In this document: one piece after another, positions 1 through 8,210 of the stretch | Numbering within the stretch: the stretch's first letter is position 1 | Layout of the letters: each line of letters starts with the position of its first letter | Assembly: GCF_002844395.1 (NCBI RefSeq) | Contig: NZ_CP025197.1 | Coordinates: forward strand, 2,294,001 to 2,358,000 | Reading direction: 5' to 3' | DNA length: 64,000 bases | Source: Acetivibrio saccincola | GTDB lineage: Bacteria > Bacillota > Clostridia > Acetivibrionales > Acetivibrionaceae | Notes under the pieces: model-generated | Databases searched by the model: none | Seen by the model: only the letters and a program-made list of their open reading frames with translations | Told to the model about the DNA's origin: nothing | Position numbers and translations under genes: made by a program

Positions 1-494
1 ATTTTTAATGGTATACACAAATTGTCTTTTATGAATCTTTCCTGTATCAAATCCCAAAATATTTTTACAATTATACAAACTGTTACCGATGAAAAAAACA
101 TCATAGACCATTTTGAATCAGCAAAAATATAAAATATGCCGTTTTGAATCAGCCCGCCTGTTTTATTAAAGTACAAAAATGCAAAGGCAGCGCCGGCAAA
201 AATAAAAGTCGATATGTAAAATATAGCTAATATTCTCATAAAACTTTTAAATTCAGGAGGATAAAAAGTAACAGCAACAATAAATAAAGAAAGAAGTATT
301 TTTGCTACTGTAGTATAATATATTTTCATCTCCGGAAATAAAAGCAAAAACACAACATAAGATGCTCCCACCAGAGAACCTAACAATAAGCGTAAATTGG
401 ATATTCTAGTTTTAGACAGCTTAGAAGTCATGAACAATATTAAATAGTTCATAACAACATTTTGCAGTATCAATATATCGATGTATATTTCCAT
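1..494 (-). CDS. spoIIGA: SpoIIGA, sigma-E processing peptidase (3' end beyond window)
   Basis: Partial gene, read from the start codon at 494; its C-terminal half, including the protease domain, lies outside the window. The protein starts MEIYIDILILQNVVMNYLIL and continues with about four to five hydrophobic helices, as in the membrane half of SpoIIGA, the aspartic protease that activates pro-sigma-E in the mother cell. A strong Shine-Dalgarno (complement of ccctcctt) sits just upstream of the ATG. Position after ftsZ is the classic clostridial and bacillar arrangement, and sigE would be expected next. Identification rests on the N-terminus and the neighbourhood. Confidence 0.85.
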   Translation of the reverse strand, partial: MEIYIDILILQNVVMNYLILFMTSKLSKTRISNLRLLLGSLVGASYVVFLLLFPEMKIYYTTVAKILLSLFIVAVTFYPPEFKSFMRILAIFYISTFIFAGAAFAFLYFNKTGGLIQNGIFYIFADSKWSMMFFSSVTVCIIVKIFWDLIQERFIKDNLCIPLK

Positions 495-643
495 TTTAAC
501 CCTCCTTAAAGAAAAATATATAAACTCATTTTAAAAGGTTTATCTATATATAAATGTAGACATTAAATATAAACATACAAATTTATGTATATAAAGACGG
601 TACCCTAATAAGTTATATGCAAAAGCATGTTTATTTATTATTA

Positions 644-676
644 ATTATACATTTAAAATGATATTTATTTTGTCAA
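644..676 (-). promoter_or_regulatory. Candidate Spo0A-controlled spoIIGA promoter with 21-bp spacer
   Basis: On the minus strand a perfect TTGACA (671-676) and a perfect TATAAT (644-649) are separated by 21 bp, too far for ordinary sigma-A use. The -35 lies inside TTTGACAAA (669-677), a full match to the 0A-box consensus in reverse orientation. The B. subtilis spoIIG promoter is known for the same combination: near-consensus hexamers with an over-long spacer, activated by Spo0A. The site lies about 150 bp upstream of spoIIGA. Confidence 0.6.
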
Positions 677-766
677 AGGAAGCTGTAGAAAAAAAACTAA
701 ATATATACAAAAATTTCGATGAGATTGTGCTAAAAAAAGTGTGGATGTGTTTTAATAATATAAAAT

Positions 767-811
767 AAAAAGGCACACGTAAAATACCCATGTATTTTCA
801 TGTGCCTTTTT
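767..811 (-). terminator. Rho-independent terminator after ftsZ
   Basis: Long hairpin, arms 767-786 and 793-811, with one bulge and A/T tracts on both sides, so it could work in either direction. It lies between the end of ftsZ (890) and the spoIIGA promoter and separates the two transcription units. The rest of 495-889 shows only the spoIIGA leader and promoter. Confidence 0.75.
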
Positions 812-889
812 AATAATTTTTAAAATACTTACTTTTAATTTAATTTTTTGTAGGTGTTTTGAAACTTCTAAATTTTATTCCCTTTGCTG

Positions 890-1990
890 TTATTTAAATC
901 TGTTTCTCCTTAAGAATGTAGGAATTTCTAATTCATCTGTTTCCACCTGGCTTGCCACCGGCTCTTCCCTGTTAATGCCGGTATATAACTTTTCTTCTTT
1001 AGCTAATGCAGGACTTTCAGGTTTTTTCAGCACAGGTGACTTTTCAAATCCCGTTGCAATTACAGTAATCAATATCTCATCTTGTAAGTTTTCATCAATA
1101 ACAGCACCAAAAATGATATTTGCATCCGGGTCTGCAGATTTTTGCACCAATTCAGCAGCAGTATTAACTTCAAAGAGACCTAAATCAGGTCCTCCTGTAA
1201 TATTTAAGAGAACGCCCCTTGCCCCTTCAATGGAAGTTTCTAAAAGAGGACTTTGAATAGCCTGCTTTGCAGCCTCTTCTGCCCTGTTGTCCCCTGATGC
1301 CCTGCCTATACCCATATGGGCAAGTCCTGTATCCAACATAATAGTCTTAACGTCTGCAAAGTCTAAGTTTACCAATCCCGGTACGGCAATTAAGTCAGAT
1401 ATACCCTGCACACCTTGTCTTAATACATCGTCTGCAATTTTAAATGCTTCTACAATGGAAGTTTTCTTCTCGGCAATTTGCAAAAGTCTGTCATTGGGTA
1501 TTGTAACTAATGTATCAACTGTACTTTTTAAAGCTTCAACCCCTCTTTCTGCCTGCTGCATTCTCTTTCTGCCTTCAAACATAAAAGGCTTAGTTACCAC
1601 TCCTACAGTAAGAATTCCCATTTCCTTTGCAATTTGTGCTACCACCGGAGCCGCTCCCGTTCCGGTTCCCCCACCCATACCTGCTGTCACAAAAACCATG
1701 TCTGCACCTTTTACTGCCTGCGCAATCTCGTCCCTGCTTTCATTAGCAGCCTTTTCACCAATCTCAGGATTAGCTCCTGCCCCAAGGCCTTTTGTAAGCT
1801 TTTCTCCAATTTGAATTTTGGTATTTGCCTTAGATAAAAACAAAGCTTGTTTATCAGTATTTATAGATATAAATTCAACTCCACGAAGCCCAGCTGTAAT
1901 CATTCTGTTAACAGCGTTGTTACCACCGCCACCTACGCCTATAACCCTGATTTGCGCAAATTGTTCCATATCAACATCAAATTCCAGCAA
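890..1990 (-). CDS. ftsZ: Cell division GTPase FtsZ
   Basis: Tubulin homologue that polymerises into the Z ring at mid-cell and at the polar sporulation septum. Visible are the N-terminal nucleotide-binding [12 protein letters not shown] (about residues 19-30), the tubulin signature [10 protein letters not shown] (about 105-114), a variable linker and the conserved C-terminal tail [11 protein letters not shown] that contacts FtsA. Length (366 aa) is normal. The start is TTG at 1988-1990, because AGAAGGGGGAC sits at the right distance and the upstream ATG is out of frame. A 40-codon ORF ends two bases before this TTG, so ftsZ may be translationally coupled to it. Confidence 0.97.
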   Translation of the reverse strand: MLEFDVDMEQFAQIRVIGVGGGGNNAVNRMITAGLRGVEFISINTDKQALFLSKANTKIQIGEKLTKGLGAGANPEIGEKAANESRDEIAQAVKGADMVFVTAGMGGGTGTGAAPVVAQIAKEMGILTVGVVTKPFMFEGRKRMQQAERGVEALKSTVDTLVTIPNDRLLQIAEKKTSIVEAFKIADDVLRQGVQGISDLIAVPGLVNLDFADVKTIMLDTGLAHMGIGRASGDNRAEEAAKQAIQSPLLETSIEGARGVLLNITGGPDLGLFEVNTAAELVQKSADPDANIIFGAVIDENLQDEILITVIATGFEKSPVLKKPESPALAKEEKLYTGINREEPVASQVETDELEIPTFLRRNRFK

Positions 1991-1992
1991 CT

Positions 1993-2115
1993 TTAGTCCC
2001 CCTTCTTCTCATTTGTAATTGCACTACCCATCCATGCTGTTTTATACAACTGTTTTATACAAAATCTCAAGTTATTATTTTCCAAGCTGTTTTTTGCATA
2101 TAATGCCATTTGCAT
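1993..2115 (-). CDS. Candidate 40-aa leader protein coupled to ftsZ
   Basis: Small ORF starting [20 protein letters not shown] and ending ITNEKKGD, basic and slightly hydrophobic in the middle. It has an ATG with GGGAG five bases upstream and stops two bases before the ftsZ start; the ftsZ Shine-Dalgarno is part of its last codons. That arrangement is typical of translational coupling. No family is recognised. It contains a tandem 13-bp duplication (2037-2062). It could equally be a chance ORF within an untranslated leader. Upstream, 2116-2345 is AT-rich and holds only a weak promoter-like pair, TTGCGT and TATTAT with 17-bp spacing, near 2139-2167. Confidence 0.45.
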   Translation of the reverse strand: MQMALYAKNSLENNNLRFCIKQLYKTAWMGSAITNEKKGD

Positions 2116-2345
2116 ATATTCTCCCAAATTAAATAATATATTATTATTTAGTGTTACGCAAGGTTGTATTTTAATTTTCGATGCACTTTTTTACACTTTT
2201 ATTACATTAAGGCTTATTTAAAAAACAAACCTGCCAAACTTTTAAACTATATCGTCTTATTTTTCTTTAACATTACAACATTATCAATAATATTTATTAT
2301 AATCTAAAAACAATAATAAGTATATTGAAAAAAACAGTGTCAACG

Positions 2346-3581
2346 CTAAAATAATCCAGTAAAAAATTTGTATATCTTTTTTAAAATTTTAAACTTTTCT
2401 TTTGGCTCTTCTGGCAGTTTGTTTTTATTCTCACTTTCTTTTTTGCTAAGTTTCATTCTCTTAGCTGCATATTTTATTGTACCTGCACAAGTGAGATATT
2501 CAGGTTTTGAAATGCCGGACACTTTATGAGTTGCCACTTTTACAGGGAAACCAAAAACTTCATATGCCAGCTGCATATTGCCGTCAACATATGAAATTCC
2601 CCCGCCTGCTAAAACAACAGTTCCATCAAAACCATTTAATATGCCATTTTTATCCAGTAGTTCTTTGCATAAGTAAAAAATTTCATGAACCCTTGCTTCA
2701 ATTATTTCAATAACCTGGGATACTTTTATTTCTCTTTTTTTATTGTCATTTATGTCATTTACAGTAATTTCATAATCATTTTTAATCAATGAAGTAAGGG
2801 CAAGTTCGTATTCCCTCTTTAGCTTTTCAGCTTCATCCAAAGATATCCGAAGCCCTATTGATATATCATTTGTTATGTGGGCTCCCCCCACAGGAATGGA
2901 ATCATTAAAAACCACCTTTTCATTTTTAAATACTGAAATATTTGTTATGCTTCCACCCACATCAATTAAAACAACCCCCATCTCCTTTTCCTGAGAAGTT
3001 AAGGATAACTCACTTATAGCCAAAGCCTCAACAATAATGCCGTCCACTTCCACATTGGCTTTTTGCATACTTTTTACTATATTTTGAACAGAGGTGATTT
3101 TTCCAGCTATAATGTCAGCTTCAACTTCAAGGCTTAGCCCTGTCATCCCCAGCGGATCAACAATTTCATCGCAGCCGTCAACAATGTATTGTATAGGAAC
3201 AACATCTATAATCTGACGATCCTTAGAAAGCTCCACTCTTTCCACGGCGGACAAAACTCTCAAAATGTCTCTTTTACTAATTTCATGTCCTGCACTTGAA
3301 GTTTCAATTGAGGCTTTGTTTGGGATTATGCTAACTTGATTTCCCATTATATTTACATAGGCGGAGTTTATTTCAATATTTTTAATTGCTTTAATTTCTG
3401 CTATACAGCTTCTTATGACACTAGAGGCTTCATCAATATCAACAATAACACCTTTTTTTACACAGTTGGAAGGTTTCATTGATTTAGCTAAAACTTCAAT
3501 ATTTCCAAACTTATCCACTTTAGCCACTACAGCACATACCTTTGATGTGCCGATATCAATAGCACATATTATATCATACAC
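2346..3581 (-). CDS. ftsA: Cell division protein FtsA
   Basis: Actin-fold ATPase that tethers FtsZ filaments to the membrane. The actin phosphate-1 motif is AIDIGTSKVCA (about residues 7-17), phosphate-2 IDVGGS (about 225) and the adenosine motif VVLAGGG (about 325). The C-terminus FKILKKIYKFFTGLF is an amphipathic membrane-targeting helix, as expected for FtsA rather than PilM or MreB. The start is GTG at 3579-3581 with GGAGG ten bases upstream. It precedes ftsZ in the same orientation, with 230 bp to the small leader ORF. Confidence 0.93.
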   Translation of the reverse strand: MYDIICAIDIGTSKVCAVVAKVDKFGNIEVLAKSMKPSNCVKKGVIVDIDEASSVIRSCIAEIKAIKNIEINSAYVNIMGNQVSIIPNKASIETSSAGHEISKRDILRVLSAVERVELSKDRQIIDVVPIQYIVDGCDEIVDPLGMTGLSLEVEADIIAGKITSVQNIVKSMQKANVEVDGIIVEALAISELSLTSQEKEMGVVLIDVGGSITNISVFKNEKVVFNDSIPVGGAHITNDISIGLRISLDEAEKLKREYELALTSLIKNDYEITVNDINDNKKREIKVSQVIEIIEARVHEIFYLCKELLDKNGILNGFDGTVVLAGGGISYVDGNMQLAYEVFGFPVKVATHKVSGISKPEYLTCAGTIKYAAKRMKLSKKESENKNKLPEEPKEKFKILKKIYKFFTGLF

Positions 3582-3657
3582 TTTATGTAGGCCTCCTAAA
3601 CTATTTCATCTATATTCAAATATAATTGAAAGAAAATTTATATTCCATAAAAAATCT

Positions 3658-4020
3658 TTAAACACTACCACTTTCTATATTATCTTTTTTTCTGTCTTTG
3701 TTCAATAGAAATCTACGGATTCCCGCAAAATTCAAAAACAATCTGTTTCCAAAAGCAAAAACTGCTGCCAAATATAATTGTATGCCTAATTTATCCCCAA
3801 TATAAGCTAAGCCTGCTGCAAGCAAAGCATTTCCAAAAAAACCCGAAAGAAATATTTTCATTTTAAATGTCCCTCTAAGGCTTGAATAAACCCCTCCAAA
3901 AACCGAGTCTAATGCAGCAAGTATAGCTATAGCCACATAGCTTGAATACTGGGGAGGAATATCAAAAGGAATAAAAATCCCCAATATAATTCCAATTATT
4001 AAACCTAGTAGCGGAATCAT
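3658..4020 (-). CDS. sbp: Small basic protein Sbp (DUF1290)
   Basis: 120-aa polytopic membrane protein with about four hydrophobic helices and a basic tail (RRFLLNKDRKKDN). It matches the small basic protein family found beside ftsQ and ftsA in Firmicutes; its exact role is unknown, though a division link is presumed from synteny. The DUF881 genes (ylxW, ylxX) that often flank sbp are missing here: ftsQ lies directly upstream and ftsA directly downstream. Confidence 0.85.
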   Translation of the reverse strand: MIPLLGLIIGIILGIFIPFDIPPQYSSYVAIAILAALDSVFGGVYSSLRGTFKMKIFLSGFFGNALLAAGLAYIGDKLGIQLYLAAVFAFGNRLFLNFAGIRRFLLNKDRKKDNIESGSV

Positions 4021-4065
4021 TATTTTTCCCCTTTTCTATTGTATTTTTTTATTTTTCACCTTAAC

Positions 4066-4899
4066 TTATTCAGGTATAAAAGTAGGGTTTTCTCCTGTTG
4101 TCAAGTCCAAATATCCCTTTTCATTTTCGTCAATATTATTAAAAAATATTTCCTTTAAAAGCATAATTTTATATTCATCCAATTGATTATATGCTCCTAA
4201 ATTAACTTTTACCCTCCAGTCAAGAAGAATTAATACATTATCTAGATCCGAAACATCAACTTCACATATATATTCATCTAATTTATTGGTAAAACTTTCG
4301 CCACTGCTTTTTCTTTGTGTAAAATTTATTACATCAAAAATTTTATTAAAAGCATCTATACCTTTTATATTATCTGCACTAATCATTTTACCCAAGCTAT
4401 ATCCATTTACATCCAAGCCTTCGATAATGGGTAGGTTTTCCCAATGTTTTTCATCTCCTGCATCGACAACAAATCCTTCATTATCAATTACAAGACTTGT
4501 GTTAATATAGGGTACGACAGCAGCCGGCTCCCTCTCTGTAATTGTTATCTTTACCCTGCCTGGATAAAACATACGTACTGCAACATCCTTTACATAGGAA
4601 CATCTGTCCAATATGCTTTCCTCTGATTTTGTTGACCTGAATGTAAACAAACCTTTGATATCAGAGGTTTTCACCAGCTCTCTGAACCAATTGGCCCCAT
4701 ATACTACATTTGATGCATTAATTATTTCAATGCTATTATAATGCTTATTGCCATAAACTTCAATGCTATTTATATAAAATAGTGGCGACAGGGCAACACC
4801 AACCAACAATGCAGCCAGAAGTATAATGATAAAAAGTCTTTTAATAATTCTTCTATTCTTTTGTTTCTTTTTTTTGGTGTAAATCTCTTCTCTTTTCAT
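4066..4899 (-). CDS. ftsQ: Cell division protein FtsQ/DivIB
   Basis: Bitopic division protein that bridges early and late divisome components with FtsL. It has a very basic cytoplasmic N-terminus (residues 1-20), one transmembrane helix (about 21-44), then a POTRA domain beginning INSIEVYGNKHYNSIEI and a beta domain with the FPxR-like FYPGRVKITITEREPAAVV. Length 277 aa is typical. It starts 10 bp after the stop of the murA 3' fragment, so it was cotranscribed with murA before the interruption. It now appears to depend on the promoter at 5877-5905. Confidence 0.9.
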   Translation of the reverse strand: MKREEIYTKKKKQKNRRIIKRLFIIILLAALLVGVALSPLFYINSIEVYGNKHYNSIEIINASNVVYGANWFRELVKTSDIKGLFTFRSTKSEESILDRCSYVKDVAVRMFYPGRVKITITEREPAAVVPYINTSLVIDNEGFVVDAGDEKHWENLPIIEGLDVNGYSLGKMISADNIKGIDAFNKIFDVINFTQRKSSGESFTNKLDEYICEVDVSDLDNVLILLDWRVKVNLGAYNQLDEYKIMLLKEIFFNNIDENEKGYLDLTTGENPTFIPE

Positions 4900-4909
4900 T
4901 TGTATTCCC

Positions 4910-5863
4910 TCAATCTTTTCTTTCTATCAAAGCACCTGCATTAGAAAGCTTCAGTTCTATATCTTCATAGCCTCTGTCTATGTGTTTTATACCACTTATC
5001 ACCGTTGTCCCTTCAGCTGCAAGACCGGCTAAAACCAGTGCAGCTCCTCCCCTCAGGTCCCTGGCACACACATTTGCCCCGGTAAGTTTTTCCACTCCTT
5101 TTATCACCGCAAGCCGACCTTCTAATTTTATATCCGCTCCCATTCTAAGAAGTTCTTCCACATGTTTGTATCTGTTGTCAAAAATAGTTTCCACAACAAT
5201 GCTGGTTCCTTTTGCAATTGATAAAAGGGATACAAACTGGGACTGCATATCTGTAGGAAAACCCGGATAGGGCAGGGTTCTTATCACATCTATGGACCTA
5301 GGTCTTGCTGGTCCATAAATATGTAATGAATCTCTTTTTAAATCAATGCAACAGCCTGCTTCCCTTAAGTAGGATACAATAGAAGATATATGCTCTGCCA
5401 CAATGTTTTTTAAAGTTAAATCCCCTCCTGTAATTCCCGCTGCTACCAAATATGTACCTGCTACAATCCTGTCAGGTATCACACTGTGCTCCACATTATT
5501 AAGTTTCTTTTTACTTCCGGTAATTCTTATTACACTTGTTCCTGCTCCTGAAACTTTAACTCCCATTTTAATTAAAAAGTTTTGAAGGTCAACTATTTCA
5601 GGTTCCTTTGCTGCCTGACGTATCACCGTCTCACCTTCTGAAAATACAGCTGCTAACATTATGTTTTCTGTAGCCCCCACACTGGGGAAATCTAATTGTA
5701 TATCACAGCCTCTGAGTTTATCAGCTTCACAGTACAAAAAACCATGATGCGCATCATGCACTTTAACTCCCATTTGTCTTAAAGCTTTAATATGCATGTC
5801 TATAGGCCTTGGACCTATTTCGCACCCACCTGTATAGGTAAGTTTACCGGCACAAACACTCAA
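4910..5863 (-). pseudogene. murA: murA 3' fragment (MurA residues from the catalytic loop to the C-terminus)
   Basis: UDP-GlcNAc enolpyruvyl transferase, the first committed peptidoglycan step, but lacking its first 114 residues. True MurA sequence begins at GGCEIGPRPID with the catalytic Cys and runs to a normal C-terminus, including PTDMQSQ, DLRGGAAL and HIDRGYED. The first 11 residues of the open frame (5833-5863) are foreign. The only early start is TTG at 5861-5863, with no Shine-Dalgarno and only a few bases after the predicted transcription start; the next ATG is past the Cys. The missing N-terminus is at 17841-18200. Probably inactive unless the segment excises or the two polypeptides complement each other. 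Confidence 0.85.
5811..5853. other. Left junction of the inserted segment (attL-like)
   Basis: murA sequence runs up to CACCTG at 5827-5832; from 5833 rightward the sequence is foreign to murA. The outer 21 bases (5833-5853) match the inverted complement of the right end (17837-17857) at 16 of 21 positions, including GGTA, GTTTA and GGCAC blocks. CACCTG recurs in direct orientation at the right junction. Seen directly; the interpretation as a recombination site is inference. Confidence 0.7.
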
Positions 5864-5876
5864 TATCTATTTTTAT

Positions 5877-5905
5877 ATTTTATCACTTCACAAAATAGGT
5901 ATCAA
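5877..5905 (-). promoter_or_regulatory. Outward-facing sigma-A promoter at left end of the segment
   Basis: TTGATA (5900-5905), a 17-bp spacer and TAAAAT (5877-5882) on the minus strand. Transcription would begin near 5870 and run through the murA fragment into ftsQ, sbp, ftsA and possibly ftsZ. It would replace the transcription that formerly entered from upstream of murA. Confidence 0.65.
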
Positions 5906-5907
5906 AT

Positions 5908-5939
5908 ATTTTTATAGGGAAATACTTCCCTATAAAAAT
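5908..5939. repeat. Perfect 14-bp inverted repeat between divergent promoters
   Basis: Arms 5908-5921 and 5926-5939 are exact complements around the 4-base loop ATAC. With A/T-rich outer halves it could be a bidirectional terminator or an operator, because it lies exactly between the outward promoter (5877-5905) and the murT promoter (5945-5972). Confidence 0.6.
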
Positions 5940-5944
5940 ACTTG

Positions 5945-5972
5945 TTCACAATTAAAATGTTTGTGTTATAAT
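5945..5972 (+). promoter_or_regulatory. murT promoter with extended -10
   Basis: TTCACA (5945-5950), 16-bp spacer, TATAAT (5967-5972) preceded by TGT, forming an extended -10. It lies 38 bp upstream of the murT ATG, which has AGGG as ribosome-binding site. Confidence 0.65.
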
Positions 5973-6010
5973 CTTTAAAGATAAAAATTTTACTAAAAGC
6001 AGGGATGTAA

Positions 6011-7393
6011 ATGAATCTTAGACTTACTTTTGCTATAGCGGTTACCAAATTATTAATTTTTTCACTGCGGATTTTAAACCGGGGTGGTACTACTTTACCT
6101 GGTAAAGTTGCTCAAAAAATTTATCCGGGCATAATTAAACATATTTCAAAATACCTTAAAATAATAATGGTTACAGGAACAAATGGAAAAACCACTACAA
6201 CAGGCATTATTAGTAAAATAATGGATAAAAATAAAATAGACCATATTACAAATAAATCAGGTGCAAACCTTGTAAGCGGGATAATAACCACATTAATTGA
6301 CTCTGTAAATTTAAAAGGAAAAAGTAAATGCAAAACTGCACTAATTGAAGTTGATGAAGCAGCCTTTAATGTAATAACCAATGACATAAAACCGGATATT
6401 TTAGTGGTGACAAACTTTTTTAAAGACCAGTTAGACCGCTTTGGCAAGCTAGATACAATTTTAAATAATGTAAAATCAGGGATAGAAAAATCACCGGAGG
6501 CAAAGCTTATTTTAAACGCCGATGACCCTCTTTGTGTTTCATTGGCTCAAAAGCATAAGGGTGAAATATTTTACTACGGGTTTGATGAAAATGCATATGA
6601 AGGCATAGATAATCCTTTAACTTCTGATGTGGTTTTTTGTATTTATTGTATGGGTAAATATGAGTACAAAAACAGGATCTATGGGCATTTAGGTACATTT
6701 ACATGTACCTCCTGCGGCTACAGCCGTCCCTCTTCCCATGTAACCTGTTTAAAAATTGATGAATTAAACAGTTCATACACAGAAATGGAGTTTTCAATAG
6801 GTGAAGAAAATTACAAGACCAAAATTAACCTGCCTGGTCTTTATAATGTATACAACGCCCTTGCAGCAATCTCCTTAGCACATATCCTGGAGGTTACACC
6901 TGAAAGCATTATAAATTCCCTTAAAAGCTTTGAAAGTACTTTTGGCAGGATGGAAACAATTAAAACTGACGGTAAAGCTATAAAATTAATTCTTGTAAAA
7001 AATCCTGCAGGATTTAACCAGGTAATTAATTTTCTTTTAGCTGAGCCAAAAAAGAACCAGATAGCCTTTTTAGTAAATGACAAACCGGGGGACGGGATAG
7101 ATGTTTCCTGGCTTTGGGATGTGGATTTTGAAGAGTTTTCAAAGATTCAGGATGATATTTCATGCTTTTATGCTTCCGGAAGCAGGGCTGAAGACATGGC
7201 GCTGAGATTAAAATATGCAGGAATTTACAGTGATAAAATAGAAATTATAAAAGACTATGAAGAGCTTATTAATAAGGGGCTTTCAAATACAGAAAAGGGA
7301 AATAGTTTTTACATACTCCCCACTTATACTGCATTATTGGATATAAGGGGTTTTTTAAAGAAAAAATTTAAATTAAAGGAGTTTTGGAAGTAA
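6011..7393 (+). CDS. murT: Lipid II isoglutaminyl synthase subunit MurT
   Basis: Mur-ligase-like subunit that activates the alpha-carboxyl of D-Glu in lipid II with ATP so that GatD can amidate it to D-isoglutamine. It has an N-terminal hydrophobic segment, the P-loop VTGTNGKTTTTG (about residues 54-65), the central Mur-ligase fold with EVDEAAF, a MurT-specific zinc ribbon CIYC...CTSC (about 211-240) and the C-terminal DUF1727 region (KNPAGFNQV onward). Length 460 aa is normal. gatD follows one base after its stop. It is the first gene inside the segment that interrupts murA and points away from the left junction. Confidence 0.93.
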   Translation: MNLRLTFAIAVTKLLIFSLRILNRGGTTLPGKVAQKIYPGIIKHISKYLKIIMVTGTNGKTTTTGIISKIMDKNKIDHITNKSGANLVSGIITTLIDSVNLKGKSKCKTALIEVDEAAFNVITNDIKPDILVVTNFFKDQLDRFGKLDTILNNVKSGIEKSPEAKLILNADDPLCVSLAQKHKGEIFYYGFDENAYEGIDNPLTSDVVFCIYCMGKYEYKNRIYGHLGTFTCTSCGYSRPSSHVTCLKIDELNSSYTEMEFSIGEENYKTKINLPGLYNVYNALAAISLAHILEVTPESIINSLKSFESTFGRMETIKTDGKAIKLILVKNPAGFNQVINFLLAEPKKNQIAFLVNDKPGDGIDVSWLWDVDFEEFSKIQDDISCFYASGSRAEDMALRLKYAGIYSDKIEIIKDYEELINKGLSNTEKGNSFYILPTYTALLDIRGFLKKKFKLKEFWK

Positions 7394-7394
7394 C

Positions 7395-8138
7395 ATGTAT
7401 AATTTAAATATCTGTCACCTTTACCCTGATATTTTAAATCATTATGGCGACCGCGGGAATGTAATAGCTTTAGAAAAGCGCTGTATTTGGAGGGGGATAC
7501 AGGTAAATATCTCAAATGTATCCTTAGGTGATGCATTTGAGTCTTGTGAATATGACATAATATTTTTAGGCGGCGGGGAAAATTATGAGCAAAAAATTGT
7601 ATTGGATGATTTAATAAAGGAAAAGGGAAATGAAATTAAAAACGCAATAAATAATGATAAAGTATTCCTGGCAATTTGCGGGGGGTACCAGTTTTTGGGG
7701 AAATATATTGTTACACAGGACAAAAGAGAAACAGAACTATTAGGGGCATTGGATTTTTGGACAATAGAAGGGGAAGAAAGGCTGGTGGGAAACTATGTTT
7801 TTCAATGTGATTTTTTGATAAATGAAATCTATGATGGAAAAATAGCCGGTTTTGAAAACCATTCAGGAAAAACCTATCTTGGCGAAAATGTAAAGCCTTT
7901 GGGAAAAGTCATAAAAGGACATGGCAACAATGGTGAAGACGGCTTTGAAGGGGCAGTTTATAAAAATGTATACTGCTCATATTCCCATGGAAGTCTGCTA
8001 CCTAAAAACCCTTCACTTACCGACCATTTAATAAGTACTGCACTAAAACAAAAATATAAAGATTTTGTATCCCTCCAGGTTCTAAATGACGGTTTTGAGA
8101 TAAAAGCCCACAACGCAGTACTAAAAAAAATCATTTAA
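7395..8138 (+). CDS. gatD: Lipid II isoglutaminyl synthase subunit GatD (glutaminase)
   Basis: Class I glutamine amidotransferase subunit that supplies ammonia to MurT. The nucleophile Cys is in AICGGYQFLGKY (about residue 94) and the catalytic His in YSHGSLLPKNP (about 198); the N-terminus NICHLYPDILNHYGDRGN is typical of the CobB/CobQ-like GatD family. Length 247 aa is normal. It is directly adjacent to murT, so the two form one operon. Together they amidate lipid II made by the dcw enzymes in this window, which fits a peptidoglycan of the meso-DAP type. Confidence 0.93.
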   Translation: MYNLNICHLYPDILNHYGDRGNVIALEKRCIWRGIQVNISNVSLGDAFESCEYDIIFLGGGENYEQKIVLDDLIKEKGNEIKNAINNDKVFLAICGGYQFLGKYIVTQDKRETELLGALDFWTIEGEERLVGNYVFQCDFLINEIYDGKIAGFENHSGKTYLGENVKPLGKVIKGHGNNGEDGFEGAVYKNVYCSYSHGSLLPKNPSLTDHLISTALKQKYKDFVSLQVLNDGFEIKAHNAVLKKII

Positions 8139-8155
8139 TTTTAAAACTAAAGTAC

Positions 8156-8182
8156 AGGCAGGGAATAAATTGAACCCTGCCT
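8156..8182. terminator. Hairpin between convergent gatD and the P-loop gene
   Basis: Exact 8-bp arms AGGCAGGG (8156-8163) and CCCTGCCT (8175-8182), nested in a weaker outer pairing of 8143-8152 with 8202-8212. It lacks a long T tract next to the inner stem, but its position between convergent genes suits termination in both directions. Confidence 0.5.
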
Positions 8183-8210
8183 ATAATTATGTTAAACTGC
8201 CCTTTTAGTT

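Noticed and set aside
2130-2150. 9-bp palindrome upstream of ftsZ as operator
   Set aside because: It consists only of A and T in a region where such symmetry is common; no matching second site was found.
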